64,000 nucleotides of DNA, taken from positions 1 to 64,000 of the forward strand of contig JANYDW010000040.1 in assembly GCA_025363455.1 (NCBI GenBank). The letters are read 5' to 3'. Positions 52,728-60,534 of the stretch are shown in pieces (position 1 is the stretch's first letter; each line of letters opens with the position of its first letter). The translations under genes and the position numbers were made by a program. The DNA comes from Oleiharenicola sp. (GTDB taxonomy: Bacteria > Verrucomicrobiota > Verrucomicrobiia > Opitutales > Opitutaceae). The notes beneath the pieces were generated by a model. It saw only the letters and a list, made by a program, of their open reading frames with translations, was not told the origin of the DNA and searched no databases.

Positions 52728-53429
52728 ATGAGGCCGGTTGAAAAAGGCGTGTACCTTGGCAAATTCGCCGAGCACGGCGACGCGAAACCCGAACTGATTA
52801 ACCGGCTGGGGAAGCACTGTTGCTACTGCGAAGCATTTGGCGAAGCGACAGCTCTGGACGTAGAGCATATCTACCCTCAGAAGGCACATCCGAAGAGAGC
52901 CAAAGAGTGGGACAATTTCTTGTTGTCGTGCAAATCATGTAACTCAAAAAAGAATAGCCACCTTGGCAGCGGGAAGCAACGGGCGCTCATGAAGCGCTAC
53001 CTCTGGTCGCACACCGACAATACCGCGAGAGCCTTCCAATACCATGGCGACGGGAGAGTAGAACCCGCACCGACGGCGTCAGCGCCGGTGCGCAAACTGG
53101 CCGAAGCAACCATCAAAATGATTGGTTCATTATCAAGCCCGGCAGCGGCTGGCCCCTTCGAGGACCTCTCGATAGCTTATACCGGAGTGAGCATTCGCAG
53201 CGAAGTGTGGGCTGAGATTGCAGAAATTAAGAAGTGTTACGTCGCCAATCCATCACCTGGCTTAGCTCGCGCACTAGCCAATCTCGCTGTCGCTAGAGGG
53301 TACTTCAGCATTTGGATGGAAGTGTTCAAGGATCGTCCCGAATACCGACGTGAATTGATTGTCGCCTTCAAGGCTGACCCTAAATGTTTCGACGCCGCAT
53401 CAAATACCGTACCCAAAGGGCGAACTTAA
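52728..53429 (+). CDS. ptuB: Septu-like HNH endonuclease (PtuB-type)
   Basis: The 233-residue protein starts MRPVEKGVYLGKFAEHGDAK and has the HNH layout HCCYCEAFGE, ALDVEHIYPQKAHPKRAKEW and NFLLSCKSCNSKKNSHLGSG: two zinc C-x-x-C pairs with D-x-E-H. This is the retron/Septu-associated HNH (TIGR02646-like) type. It should cut DNA when the partner ATPase senses infection. The ATG is one base after the ptuA stop, so translation is coupled. Confidence 0.87.
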   Translation: MRPVEKGVYLGKFAEHGDAKPELINRLGKHCCYCEAFGEATALDVEHIYPQKAHPKRAKEWDNFLLSCKSCNSKKNSHLGSGKQRALMKRYLWSHTDNTARAFQYHGDGRVEPAPTASAPVRKLAEATIKMIGSLSSPAAAGPFEDLSIAYTGVSIRSEVWAEIAEIKKCYVANPSPGLARALANLAVARGYFSIWMEVFKDRPEYRRELIVAFKADPKCFDAASNTVPKGRT

Positions 53430-53508
53430 TCACTCGGACCAGCTCCCCGCTCTCACAACGGGACCAATTCAACCTTGAGCGTCCTCCGGCACAGGTTACA
53501 AAATTTCC

Positions 53509-53982
53509 ATGCCCGACTGGCTCAAAATTGTACTCCCCGGTATTTTCGGGCTAATGACGGCGGTTATCGCGGCGTTTTTCTCGGCGCGTTGGGCCGTTCA
53601 GCGTGCTTTCCGCGAAAAATGGTGGGAGCGTAAGGAGAAAGCATATTCCGATATAGTCGATGCACTCCACGATATGATTCGCTACTCTGCTCTCATGGCT
53701 GATATCGAATTGCACGTCGGCGAAGATAAGCCCGAGCACCCCAAGAAAAAGGAATTCGGAGAAAGGTATACTGCAGCGTATTGGCGGATTTTGAAGGCGA
53801 CAGACATTGGCGCATTTGTGATTTCCAACGACGCGGAAGCAGTGTTGAAGAAGCTGCAGAATCGTCCGCGATTGAAGTGGGAAGAAAATCCACCTTGGGA
53901 GATTTACGAAGCGGATGAGAAACACTATCGCCAAGCGTTAGCTGTTATTCGATCGATTGCTCACAGAGAACTCGGCGTATGA
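53509..53982 (+). CDS. Hypothetical membrane-anchored protein, downstream of the Septu pair
   Basis: The 157-residue protein has one N-terminal helix (WLKIVLPGIFGLMTAVIAAFF) and a charged cytoplasmic-looking body (FREKWWERKEKAYSDIVDAL, RPRLKWEENPPWEIYEADEK). No family is known to me. It begins about 80 bp after ptuB in the same direction and overlaps the next gene by 4 bp, so it may belong to the same unit. Confidence 0.68.
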   Translation: MPDWLKIVLPGIFGLMTAVIAAFFSARWAVQRAFREKWWERKEKAYSDIVDALHDMIRYSALMADIELHVGEDKPEHPKKKEFGERYTAAYWRILKATDIGAFVISNDAEAVLKKLQNRPRLKWEENPPWEIYEADEKHYRQALAVIRSIAHRELGV

Positions 53983-54413
53983 AAAGAGAGCCGATACAGA
54001 CGCCAAACCAACACCCTCCAACGTGGCCCATCTTGACCGTCTCGGCGAAGATGATCCGCGCGGCGGTCAGGACTGTCTCAGTGATCTTAGGGCTATGTAT
54101 GATCGCAGTGACTCTTTTCGGACATGTTAGATATCAGGGTTTCGACAGTCCATATTTCGGTCTCATGGTTGGCTTTGCACTCATTGTCACACCTGGAAGC
54201 ACACTTGTTATGGTCTTAACGTATTTCACATTGATCGTGCTGTTGGTCATCAGCGGTATTGTAGTGGGCGCACTGTTCTCACGCTTGCTTGGAACCTTTG
54301 GAGCATATCTCGGATTCACGCTCGGACTCGCTCTCGGTTGTTGGATTGCCGCCGTTTCGAGAGGATTTGAGCTAGCCGGCAAGGTCGGTGAGTGGATAGA
54401 TCGAAAGCCGTGA
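53979..54413 (+). CDS. Hypothetical membrane protein
   Basis: The 144-residue protein has about four hydrophobic helices (TVSVILGLCMIAVTLFGHV, YFGLMVGFALIVTPGSTLVM, LTYFTLIVLLVISGIVVGAL, GAYLGFTLGLALGCWIAAVS). Its start overlaps the stop of the anchored protein gene (ATGA). No family is recognised; together they could be an accessory of the Septu-like pair or independent cargo. Confidence 0.65.
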   Translation: MKREPIQTPNQHPPTWPILTVSAKMIRAAVRTVSVILGLCMIAVTLFGHVRYQGFDSPYFGLMVGFALIVTPGSTLVMVLTYFTLIVLLVISGIVVGALFSRLLGTFGAYLGFTLGLALGCWIAAVSRGFELAGKVGEWIDRKP

Positions 54414-54473
54414 AGGCCCCCATCCAAAGTCGTTACAATTGACCTCACAGGGAATCAGATCCAGCTCTTGTCG

Positions 54474-55622
54474 TCATCGCCAGCCACCAATCGACGATAG
54501 CTTGGCAAGCGCCTCGGTCTGCTTCGTGAATGCCAGGTGGGTGTAGCGCGCGTGCGCCTCGTCGGTGTCGTGGCCGGCGAGTGCTTTCCGCACGTCGGCG
54601 GAAACGTCCGCATTCGCGAGGCGGGAAACGAAGGTGTGCCGCAGGCTGTGGAAACTCTTCGTGCGCACCTGCCGGCCCCGGCCTTGCTTCTCGCGGCCCA
54701 CCGGGGCGGCGATTTTGGCGCGTTCCATCAGACGGCCAAACTCGTTCGATAGTCCGCCGTTGCGGCCCGTGATCCGCCCGTGCAGCGACGGAAACAGCGG
54801 CGCCTTGCCCACGCCTGCGGGAAGCGATGCCAGAAAATCGCGCAGCTCGCCCGCCAGCGGCTGCACCAGCGGCTTGTCGGTTTTGCTCGGGGTGGCGGTC
54901 AGGGTGCGGGCCGCCATATCCACGTTTTTCCATGTCAGGCCGGCCATGTCGGCCAGACGCAACCCCGTCCACACGGCCACCAGCACCGCTCCCTGCCAGT
55001 CGGTCCCCTTCGCCGTGCGGAGCAGCGCGGCAACGTCGGAATCGGTGAACGGCTCCCGCTCGTCCGATCTCTCGGCGAGGTTGGCAATCGCATCGCACGG
55101 GTTGTGCAGGATTTCACCGCGGCGCTTGGCGGCGTTGAGCGCGGCCCGCAGCACGCCCAGCCCGAGATTCGCCGACTTGCCCGACACACCCGCCGCCAGC
55201 TCGGCGTTGCGCCAGCTTTCGACCTCGGAAACGCTGACAGACGCCACGGATGCCCCTGCCCTCACCTCGCCGATATGCGCGAGGAATCGCGTGAAGATGG
55301 GTCGATACCGCGCCTGCGTACTCGCCGCCCCTCCAGTCGCCTTGCACGCGTCGAGGTAGCCGTTGAGCGTGTCCCGAGTAGAGGGTGTTTTCAGCTTCTC
55401 ACCCGTGCTCTGCTCCATCAATTCGCGGAGCACCTTGACGCTGGCGGCCTGGGTCAGCTCGCCGGCCCGGGCTTTGGTCGCGGAGTCCTCCCAAGCCAGC
55501 GCGATCTTCAATGCTTCGCGGTGCACCTTCTCTTTGGTCGAACGCATCACGATGCGACCCGTCGAGTCGCGGTACTTCGCCATCCAATATGGCGACCTTG
55601 GTTTCTGGCAGAGACATGGCAT
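54474..55622 (-). CDS. int: Tyrosine-type integrase
   Basis: The 382-residue recombinase has an N-terminal arm-binding region, a SAM-like core-binding domain (LNGYLDACKATGGAASTQAR) and a catalytic domain with Arg in VWTGLRLADMAGL, Lys in TPSKTDKPL, HSLRHTF, the second His in LAGHDTDEA and the nucleophile Tyr in HARYTHL. ATG 55622 (MPCLCQKPRSPYWMAKYRDS) is preferred over an upstream GTG. It lies at the right end, beside attR, as integrases of this kind do. Confidence 0.93.
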   Translation of the reverse strand: MPCLCQKPRSPYWMAKYRDSTGRIVMRSTKEKVHREALKIALAWEDSATKARAGELTQAASVKVLRELMEQSTGEKLKTPSTRDTLNGYLDACKATGGAASTQARYRPIFTRFLAHIGEVRAGASVASVSVSEVESWRNAELAAGVSGKSANLGLGVLRAALNAAKRRGEILHNPCDAIANLAERSDEREPFTDSDVAALLRTAKGTDWQGAVLVAVWTGLRLADMAGLTWKNVDMAARTLTATPSKTDKPLVQPLAGELRDFLASLPAGVGKAPLFPSLHGRITGRNGGLSNEFGRLMERAKIAAPVGREKQGRGRQVRTKSFHSLRHTFVSRLANADVSADVRKALAGHDTDEAHARYTHLAFTKQTEALAKLSSIGGWR

Positions 55623-55638
55623 GGCAAAAGGGTAGACA

Positions 55639-55662
55639 AATAGTTCTACCAAAAGTTCTACC
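55639..55662. other. Tandem integrase arm-type sites, right end
   Basis: AATAGTTCTACC and AAAAGTTCTACC in tandem, followed by TTCCACCCATG, match the doublet at 41530-41553. They lie just upstream of the integrase start. Confidence 0.75.
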
Positions 55663-55743
55663 TTCCACCCATGTTTTTACATGTTCACAAAAGTTTCAAG
55701 TGTTGATTATGAACATCTAACACATCCGTGAACCTAGGGGATA

Positions 55744-55781
55744 GAAACGCGTGCTCTATCCATTTGAGCTACGGGGACTAA
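55744..55781. other. attR (partial tRNA-Arg copy)
   Basis: The 38 bp identical to attL carry only the 5' half of tRNA-Arg and cannot form a tRNA. The sequence to its right is the ancestral upstream region of the tRNA gene. Confidence 0.93.
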
Positions 55782-55880
55782 AGGCAGGCCCAAACATGTC
55801 CGGCGTAGGGGATTGGCAAACCAAAAAATGTCCGTTGACAGAGGGAGAGCGATTCCCAACCTTCCGCCTCCTTTTCCAAC

Positions 55881-56075
55881 ATGAGCACCACCGAAACCAA
55901 GCAGCAGACCCTTACGCCCCAGCAGATCCCGATGACCCAGCCGCAGCTGATGAGCCGCTACATCACGGACACGGGCAAGATTCTGCCCCGCAAATACACC
56001 CATCTGTCCGCCAAGGAGCAGCGCAGCGTGACGAGCAAGATCAAGCAGTCGCGCAACATGCTCACGATGCAATAA
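55881..56075 (+). CDS. rpsR: 30S ribosomal protein bS18
   Basis: The 64-residue protein contains LMSRYITDTGKILPRKYTHL and SAKEQRSVTSKIKQSRNM, the core of bS18 (R-F-I-T-x-x-G-K-I-L-P-R and an Arg/Lys-rich helix). It binds 16S rRNA with bS6 on the platform. It is slightly shorter than typical and has a Gln/Thr-rich start. It is not beside rpsF or rplI, so it may be a single or second copy. A clear terminator follows. Confidence 0.9.
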   Translation: MSTTETKQQTLTPQQIPMTQPQLMSRYITDTGKILPRKYTHLSAKEQRSVTSKIKQSRNMLTMQ

Positions 56076-56097
56076 GCCCCTGCCCGCGCAGCGCTTC

Positions 56098-56126
56098 CGC
56101 CGGAGCCTCCGCTCCGGCTTTTTTGT
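56098..56126 (+). terminator. Rho-independent terminator after rpsR
   Basis: GCCGGAGCCTCCGCTCCGGC is a stem of eight pairs followed by TTTTTTG. Confidence 0.9.
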
Positions 56127-56150
56127 GCCCAAGCAAGACAGCAGGAGAAA

Positions 56151-56328
56151 TGGCCACGAAAAACACCAAGAACACAAAAACAGACTCCGGCATTTTACCG
56201 CGGATCACGCGGATAGAGGCACGGATTCAGGTCAAATCCACCGAGGAAAATCCCATCCGCATTCATCAGCGTAATCCGCGGTAAAACTCGGCCGCATCTT
56301 TTCGTGCTTTTCGTGTTTTTCGTGGCTA
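56151..56328. repeat. Two concentric word-type hairpins
   Basis: The outer arms TGGCCACGAAAAACACCAAG (56151) and TTTTCGTGTTTTTCGTGGC (to 56326) enclose inner arms TTTTACCGCGGATCACGCGG (56193) and AGCGTAATCCGCGGTAAAA (to 56286). Each arm reiterates short words. It lies between the rpsR terminator and the Sua5-type gene and has no coding content. Confidence 0.88.
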
Positions 56329-56341
56329 AATCTTTTCCGGA

Positions 56342-57319
56342 ATGAAGGCCAAGATCCACGCCCCCACCCCCGCCAACCTGCGCCGGCTTGCCGCGGTGCT
56401 GCGGCGCGGTGGCTTGGTCGCAATCCCGACCGAGACGGTCTACGGCCTCGCCGCCCACGCGCTCGACGCGAAGGCCTGCCGCGCGATCTTCCGCGCCAAG
56501 GGCCGGCCGGCCAATGATCCGCTCATCGTCCACGTGCTCGATCTCGCCCATGCTGAGGAGCTGGCGAAGTTCAACGCTGCGGCCCGCCAGGTCGCCCTAC
56601 GCTTCTGGCCCGGCCCGCTGACCGTTGTCCTACCCAAGAAATCTTGCGTGCCCGGCATCGTGACCTCCGGCGGACCAACCGTCGCTCTGCGGGCGCCCGC
56701 CCACCCGCTCGCGCGAAAACTCCTCGCGCTCGCCCAGGTTCCACTCGCCGCACCCAGTGCCAATCCCTTCAGTTACATCAGCCCGACCACTGCGGTCCAC
56801 GTACAACAGGGCCTGGGGGGCAAGATCGGTCACATCCTCGACGGCGGCAGTTGTACCGTCGGGGTTGAATCCACCGTACTCGACCTGACCCACCCCGCCC
56901 GTCCGCGCATCCTGCGTCCCGGGGCGATCACGGCGGCCCAACTGGAAAAGGTGCTGGAAAGGAAAGTTTTTACGAAGAATCGTTCAACCAAGAGCAGTGT
57001 CCGCCTGCTGGCGCCGGGCATGCTCGAGCGGCACTACAGCCCGCGCACGCCATTGCGGCTGACTCCCCGACCGGTCGGCACGAACCAGCAGAACGCACTC
57101 ATTTTTCTCCGTCAGCCCGCTGGCAAATCGCCCGCTCATGTTTATTGGCTGAGCAAACGTGGCGCCCTCGACGAAATCGCCCGCAACCTTTATCGCGTGC
57201 TGCGCGAAGCTGACGCCGGCGGACACCGTGAAATCCAGCTGGAAAAGTTGCCCGCCACCGCCGGTGGACTAGCCGCCGCGCTCAACGACCGGATGAAGCG
57301 GGCGGCCGTAAAACTGTAG
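56342..57319 (+). CDS. tsaC: Threonylcarbamoyl-AMP synthase (Sua5/YrdC type)
   Basis: The 325-residue protein has the YrdC domain (GGLVAIPTETVYGLAAHA, IFRAKGRPANDPLIVHV, WPGPLTVVLPK, VALRAPAHPLARKLL, PLAAPSANPF, VGVESTVLDL) and a Sua5-type C-terminal extension with APGMLERHYSPRTPLRL. It makes threonylcarbamoyl-AMP for the t6A37 modification of tRNAs. Its TAG stop is the second to fourth base of a family A repeat. Confidence 0.95.
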   Translation: MKAKIHAPTPANLRRLAAVLRRGGLVAIPTETVYGLAAHALDAKACRAIFRAKGRPANDPLIVHVLDLAHAEELAKFNAAARQVALRFWPGPLTVVLPKKSCVPGIVTSGGPTVALRAPAHPLARKLLALAQVPLAAPSANPFSYISPTTAVHVQQGLGGKIGHILDGGSCTVGVESTVLDLTHPARPRILRPGAITAAQLEKVLERKVFTKNRSTKSSVRLLAPGMLERHYSPRTPLRLTPRPVGTNQQNALIFLRQPAGKSPAHVYWLSKRGALDEIARNLYRVLREADAGGHREIQLEKLPATAGGLAAALNDRMKRAAVKL

Positions 57320-57383
57320 GGCGAGATCTCAGCATCTCGCTTGAATTACTGGCAATCCGGCGCAGTTCGGACACCGCCCTACC
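57316..57383. repeat. Family A palindrome containing the tsaC stop codon
   Basis: It starts GTAGGGCGAGATC and ends CACCGCCCTACC; the middle is diverged. The tsaC stop is part of its first bases, and it ends five bases before the convergent hydrolase stop. Confidence 0.8.
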
Positions 57384-57387
57384 CAAA

Positions 57388-57984
57388 TCACTGCAGGTGC
57401 CGCTCCACAAACCGCGCACACTCCGTCGCGTGCGTCAGCGCAATCAGGTGCCCGCCGCCCAAGAGGAGGTCGCAATTTTTGGGCGCCGGAATCATCCGGT
57501 CCCTGCGCCCGTGGATCCGGAACACCTGCGTCGGGGTTTCGCCCAAGCCTTCCCATTGGAAAATGGCTGTGATCATACGCCGGACGAAGTCGGGATCAGC
57601 GTCCGCCAGCATGGTGGCCGCTTCGCCCGGTAGTTTTCCCGCGGAACGTTTCAGCCATTCCATCGGCACCTTGTCGGCCAGCGGGTGAAGCTTAGCGACC
57701 CAGGGATTCATCTCCTCCTTGTTCACCGCGCTGCCCACGAGGAACAGGCGCGGGATCCTCCGGAGCTTGGTGATCTCGCCCGCCACCATCCCGCCGAGCG
57801 AGCAACCGACCAGCACGTCGCCATCCGCGATTACGTAGCTCTTGATCATCGCCTCTGCGAGCTGCCGGATGCTGCGGATCCCCGGTGTGGTCACCCAATC
57901 GTGCGCCCGGAATCCGGGCAGAGTGCCCCACGGTTCCGGAAACATCCGGTGGTCGGCGCCCGTGCCTGGGAGGGCGTGGATCAT
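57388..57984 (-). CDS. Alpha/beta hydrolase
   Basis: The 198-residue protein has the nucleophile elbow in VLVGCSLGGMVAGE (G-x-S-x-G), the acid region FRIHGRRDRMIPAP and the catalytic His in LLGGGHLIALTHA. The cap is minimal. The substrate is unknown. There is no signal peptide, so it is cytoplasmic. Confidence 0.87.
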   Translation of the reverse strand: MIHALPGTGADHRMFPEPWGTLPGFRAHDWVTTPGIRSIRQLAEAMIKSYVIADGDVLVGCSLGGMVAGEITKLRRIPRLFLVGSAVNKEEMNPWVAKLHPLADKVPMEWLKRSAGKLPGEAATMLADADPDFVRRMITAIFQWEGLGETPTQVFRIHGRRDRMIPAPKNCDLLLGGGHLIALTHATECARFVERHLQ

Positions 57985-58000
57985 CGTAGTTGTGATTCAG

Positions 58001-58178
58001 TTTGTCTTGTCATCGCGAGACCGGCGCAGCCGGGCGTGGCGATCCAGTCCCTCGACAAGCTCGGGACCTTGAGTGGATTCGACTTCGCTCACCACCCTGA
58101 GCCTGTCGAAGGGCTCGTCGAAACGGCTTGATGGATTGCTTCGTCGTCCGCTGCGCGGACTTCTCGCAATGACAAACT
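58001..58178. repeat. Nested palindromic repeat with GTCATCGCGAGA ends
   Basis: Outer arms TTGTCATCGCGAGACCGGCG and GCGCGGACTTCTCGCAATGA with CAAA. Inside are CCTCGACAAGCTCGGGACC and GAGCCTGTCGAAGGGCTCG. Both layers are dispersed repeats known from many bacteria; one has inserted in the other. Confidence 0.8.
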
Positions 58179-58190
58179 GTTTCATCACCA

Positions 58191-59291
58191 TTATTTCCCG
58201 GCCAGCACCCCGCCGAGCGACTTCAACAATCGCTCGTTCTGCATTTTCGTGCCGACCGTGACTCGCAGCCACTCGGGTAGGCCGTAGCCCTTCACCGGAC
58301 GCGTGATCACGCCGAGCCGCTGCAGGGCGTCGAACACCGTCATCCCGTCGCCGACCTTCACCAGCACGAAGTTTCCCTGCCCCGGCACGAACTCGAGCCC
58401 GAGCGCCTTGAATCCGAGCTGAAGCTGCGCGAGGCCGGCGAAATTCTCGCGGCGGCAGCGCGCGACAAACTCGCCGTCATCGAGCGCCGCCGTGGCCGCG
58501 GCGGCCGCGATCGCGTTCACGTTGAACGGCTGACGGACGCGCTGCAGGATTGCGATCAACTCCTTCGCGGCGTAGCCGTAGCCGATGCGTAGCGAGGCCA
58601 GGCCGTAGATTTTTGAAAAGGTGCGCAGGCAGATGACCTTGCACCCCTCGGCGATGAACGGGCGCAGATCAGGTGGATTCTCGAGATATTCGACGTAGGC
58701 CTCGTCCATCACGAGCAGCACGTGGGGCGGCAGGGCGCCGATAAGCGCCGCTAGCTCCCCCGCAGTGTTCGCCACGCCGACCGGGTTCGCCGGGCTGGCG
58801 AGAAACACCAACCGCGTGGCCGGCGTGATCGCCGCCAGCAGCGCCGGCAGGTCCTGCCGCAGGCCCGTCGCCAGCGGCACTTCGACCGGCTTGGCCCCAA
58901 ACATCAGGGCCACCAGCTTGTAGCAGATGAAGGCCGACTGGTGCATGACACATTCTTTGCCGGGCGAGAGAAAGACGTGACCGAGCAGCTCGAGGAGCTC
59001 ATTTGAGCCGTCGCCGATCACGAACTGGTCCATGCCGAGGCCGAACTTGCCGGCCAGTTTCTGCCGCAGCGCAAAGTAGCCGCCGTCCGGGTAGAGATGG
59101 GCTTCCTGCAACGCCCGCTGGGCCGCCGCGAGTCCCCGTGGCGAAGGGCCGTGCGGGTTCTCGTTGGAGGCCAGCTTGATGATGCCCGCCGGATCGAGCC
59201 CGAGTTCGCGAGCCAGGGTCTCAATCGGCTTGCCCGGCTCGTAGATGGGCTGGGTCAGGATGCCCGGGTTGGCCAGCTCGGCGAAAGTCAT
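58191..59291 (-). CDS. hisC: Histidinol-phosphate aminotransferase
   Basis: The 366-residue class II aminotransferase has KLASNENPHGPSPRGLAA, DGSNELLELLGHVFL, VFLASPANPVGVANT, LVMDEAYVEYLE, the PLP lysine in RTFSKIYGLASLRIGYG and the phosphate-binding Arg in GLPEWLRVTVGT. It converts histidinol phosphate and 2-oxoglutarate in histidine synthesis; aromatic substrates are also common. ATG 59291 is preferred over an upstream ATG because the family starts here. Confidence 0.93.
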   Translation of the reverse strand: MTFAELANPGILTQPIYEPGKPIETLARELGLDPAGIIKLASNENPHGPSPRGLAAAQRALQEAHLYPDGGYFALRQKLAGKFGLGMDQFVIGDGSNELLELLGHVFLSPGKECVMHQSAFICYKLVALMFGAKPVEVPLATGLRQDLPALLAAITPATRLVFLASPANPVGVANTAGELAALIGALPPHVLLVMDEAYVEYLENPPDLRPFIAEGCKVICLRTFSKIYGLASLRIGYGYAAKELIAILQRVRQPFNVNAIAAAAATAALDDGEFVARCRRENFAGLAQLQLGFKALGLEFVPGQGNFVLVKVGDGMTVFDALQRLGVITRPVKGYGLPEWLRVTVGTKMQNERLLKSLGGVLAGK

Positions 59292-59345
59292 GCGCTGAAA
59301 CGATGCCGGTTGGCGGAGTGGTTCAATCCTAAACACCGAACGACT

Positions 59346-59432
59346 AACCGCTAATTTTCGCTAATCTCCGCTAATTCAGAAATGAGACGGGAACGGCCCG
59401 GGATTAGCGTCCATTAGCGCCTATTAGCGGTT
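59346..59432. repeat. Word-type hairpin (CGCTAATT words)
   Basis: The left arm carries CCGCTAATTTTCGCTAATCT and CCGCTAATT; the right arm ATTAGCGTCCATTAGCGCCT and ATTAGCGG. The word repeats every 10-11 bp. It lies between hisC and the HAD gene. Confidence 0.88.
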
Positions 59433-59445
59433 CCTGTTCTGAAAT

Positions 59446-60039
59446 TCAAACGGTCCGGCTCGGGACTTTCACGTACTGCATGCCGGCGGCCACCGCCGCT
59501 TCGAAGCCCGGTCCCGCATCCTCGAACACCAGGCACTTCTCCGGCGGCACGCCCATTTTTTTAGCCGCGAGCAAAAACATATCGGGCGCGGGCTTGCCGT
59601 GGGCGACATCTTCCGGCGTCACGACCACCGGGAACAGGTCGGCGATGTGCATCAGCTCAAGCGTCTTCTTGACCACCGGCCGCGGTCCGCCCGACGCCAC
59701 GCTCATCGGCGCCCGGCCGTGCAGCTTGCGTGCGAAGTCCACCACCGGCTTGATGACCTTCATCTCCGCCTGCATCTCGAGGAACAGCTCCTCCTTGTGA
59801 TGGAAGACATGGTCGACATCGAGGGTAATGCCGTAGTGCTTGGCGAAGACTGCCGCCACCTTCCGCGTGGGCATGCCGCCGAGGGAGTAGAACAGTTCCT
59901 CGCTCAGCGTCCCCTTGAGCCCGGCCTGCTGCATGGCCCGGTCCCAGGCACGGTAATGCAGCGGCATCGTGTCGACGAGGGTGCCGTCGCAGTCAAAGAT
60001 GTAACCAGCGAAGTCGCCGGACGGGATGTCGAGTTTCAT
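59446..60039 (-). CDS. HAD-superfamily hydrolase, phosphoglucomutase/phosphatase-like
   Basis: The 197-residue protein has the HAD motifs YIFDCDGTLVDTMPLHYRAW (nucleophile Asp), SVASGGPRPVV, KPAPDMFLLAAKKMG and CLVFEDAGPGFEAAVAAG. The cap is the small helical type of beta-phosphoglucomutases and fructose-1-phosphate-like phosphatases. The substrate is uncertain. Confidence 0.9.
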   Translation of the reverse strand: MKLDIPSGDFAGYIFDCDGTLVDTMPLHYRAWDRAMQQAGLKGTLSEELFYSLGGMPTRKVAAVFAKHYGITLDVDHVFHHKEELFLEMQAEMKVIKPVVDFARKLHGRAPMSVASGGPRPVVKKTLELMHIADLFPVVVTPEDVAHGKPAPDMFLLAAKKMGVPPEKCLVFEDAGPGFEAAVAAGMQYVKVPSRTV

Positions 60040-60079
60040 GCGGAGCGGTCAGCGAAGCGCACCGCATGCCACGCGCAAT

Positions 60080-60529
60080 TCATTTCGCAGCCGCCTTCAG
60101 CGCATCCCGACGCCCATCAACATAGGAGATAAAGGTGCGGCGGATTTCGTTCCGGACGCGGCGGAACACCGCCAGTTTCTCCTCCTCCGTGCCGGTCGCA
60201 TGGGCCGGATCGTCGAACGGCCAATGGTGCCGGTTCACCTGGCCCGGAAAGACCGGGCAGGCCTGGTCGGCGTTGCCACAGACGGTGATCACCGTCTCGA
60301 CCGGCGTCGTCAGAAACTCATTCATGGACTTAGACCGATGGCTGGAGATATCGATTCCGATTTCCTGCATCACCCGGATTGCCAGCGGATGCACATAGCC
60401 CGCCGGTTTCGAGCCGGCACTGTGCACCTCGAACAGGTCGCCGGCAACCGCGCGCAACAGGCCCTCGGCGAGGTGACTGCGGCAGGAGTTCCCGGTGCAG
60501 AGGATCAGGATCGTCGGCTTCACTCCCAC
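60080..60529 (-). CDS. arsC: Arsenate reductase, low-molecular-weight phosphatase type
   Basis: The 149-residue protein has the P-loop LILCTGNSCRSHLAEGLLR, SAGSKPAGYVHPLAIRVM, EIGIDISSHRSKSMNEFL, VITVCGNADQACPVFPGQ and WPFDDPAHATG. The cysteine set C-x5-R plus CGNAD-x-x-C matches thioredoxin-coupled arsenate reductases. It turns arsenate into arsenite for efflux; no ars transporter is adjacent. It ends close to the DEAD-box gene start-to-stop order on the same strand. Confidence 0.93.
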   Translation of the reverse strand: MGVKPTILILCTGNSCRSHLAEGLLRAVAGDLFEVHSAGSKPAGYVHPLAIRVMQEIGIDISSHRSKSMNEFLTTPVETVITVCGNADQACPVFPGQVNRHHWPFDDPAHATGTEEEKLAVFRRVRNEIRRTFISYVDGRRDALKAAAK

Positions 60530-60534
60530 CCGCT

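Larger units (their letters stand above)
41450..55781. mobile_element. Integrative mobilizable element in tRNA-Arg(CCT), about 14.3 kb
   Basis: The 38-bp direct repeat (41450-41487 and 55744-55781) marks the ends. Inside are a tyrosine integrase at the right end, an excisionase-like gene, a MobF relaxase, a Septu-like pair, secreted-protein genes and tandem arm-type sites at both ends. There are no type IV secretion or coupling-protein genes, so it can only be mobilized by another element. The left half is visibly richer in A+T than the chromosome. Confidence 0.92.

Noticed and set aside
51248-53429. Retron, because similar HNH/ATPase pairs accompany retrons
   Set aside because: No reverse transcriptase or msr-msd sequence lies nearby; a Septu-like pair fits better.
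46879-54413. Conjugative (self-transmissible) element
   Set aside because: No coupling protein, VirB/Tra ATPases or pilus genes are found between the att sites.
55744-55781. Second tRNA-Arg gene
   Set aside because: Only the 5' half is present; it is attR.
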